Shown piece by piece: positions 7,590 to 7,648 of a stretch of 7,648 nucleotides of DNA. Within the stretch, counting starts at the first letter, position 1, and every line of letters begins with the position of its first letter. The stretch is from Candidatus Poribacteria bacterium (GTDB lineage Bacteria > Poribacteria > WGA-4E > WGA-3G). The translations under genes were made by a program, and so were the position numbers. The notes below the pieces were generated by a model. The model was given only the letters and a program-made list of their open reading frames with translations. It was not told the origin of the DNA and ran no database searches. The stretch is from the NCBI GenBank assembly GCA_009842375.1, contig VYFM01000404.1, forward strand, positions 1 to 7,648, in the 5' to 3' direction.

Positions 7590-7648
7590 TTATATTAGCA
7601 GTTTTGCTGCGAAATGGCGTTTCCTGCTTCCGTCTCTCGTGCCACAGA
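7590..7648 (-). CDS. Possible 3' tail of tnpB (5' end outside window)
   Basis: In this element family tnpB ends just before the right-end hairpin. Two minus-strand frames run in from the edge and stop at the right place: one of 17 codons (SVARETEAGNAISQQNC, TAA at 7595-7597) and one of 18 codons (CGTRDGSRKRHFAAKLLI, TAA at 7590-7592). Both have the loose composition of TnpB tails and I cannot choose between them. The tail is not enough to prove a coding gene. Confidence 0.3.
   Translation of the reverse strand, partial: CGTRDGSRKRHFAAKLLI

Larger units (their letters stand above)
7548..7648 (-). mobile_element. Right end of an IS200/IS605-type (TnpB-associated) element, partial
   Basis: Read on the minus strand, the sequence has the familiar layout of IS200/IS605 right ends: GAAGAATCCCCC, a hairpin, then GGGGGGAGTATGTCAA. 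The element's body would extend beyond the window. Family knowledge says this end is cleaved by TnpA as single-stranded DNA and is also the source of the TnpB guide RNA, so the 3' part of that RNA may lie here. The exact outer border is uncertain by a few bases and would be near 7548-7550. A second small hairpin (GCAG, TTTTG, CTGC at 7598-7610) lies inside. The family assignment rests on pattern recognition of the end only. Confidence 0.72.

Overview
The window comes from a Gram-negative bacterium. Two large minus-strand genes encode outer-membrane proteins: a TonB-dependent receptor and a DUF5916-type beta-barrel protein. The organism almost certainly reads UGA as selenocysteine. The DNA is moderately AT-rich, TTG start codons are common, and a TnpB-type insertion-sequence end sits at the right edge. 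This would suit an uncultured marine or sponge-associated lineage such as Candidatus Poribacteria, but that placement is a guess from style and recollection, not something the sequence proves.

Left part (3-3140, plus strand): two tandem, closely related genes that simple ORF calling would break into four pieces. In each, an in-frame TGA follows a TGC codon and is flanked by an uninterrupted homologous reading frame. The joined proteins are clear homologues of animal selenoprotein N (SELENON), with the redox motif Ser-Cys-Sec. Both TGA codons are followed at the same distance by a small hairpin with a G-containing apical loop, as expected of bacterial SECIS elements, and the two hairpins show a compensatory base-pair change. 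Both proteins carry a C-terminal domain of about 125 residues that is absent from the animal protein. The first gene runs off the left edge. The second starts with TTG immediately after the stop codon of the first, so the two are probably one transcript.

Middle and right part (3141-7535, minus strand): a TonB-dependent receptor gene followed, after 90 bases, by a DUF5916/CBM9-like outer-membrane protein gene. Both have TTG starts and signal peptides, and they are probably co-transcribed. The DUF5916 gene converges on the second selN gene with no base between the two stop codons.

Right edge (about 7548-7648): the end of an IS200/IS605-type (TnpB-associated) element lying on the minus strand. 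It carries a subterminal hairpin and ends about 13-15 bases before the receptor start codon, so the element has probably replaced or separated the receptor's original promoter.

The most interesting content is the tandem pair of bacterial SELENON-like selenoproteins with a novel C-terminal domain. No tRNA, rRNA or CRISPR array was seen.
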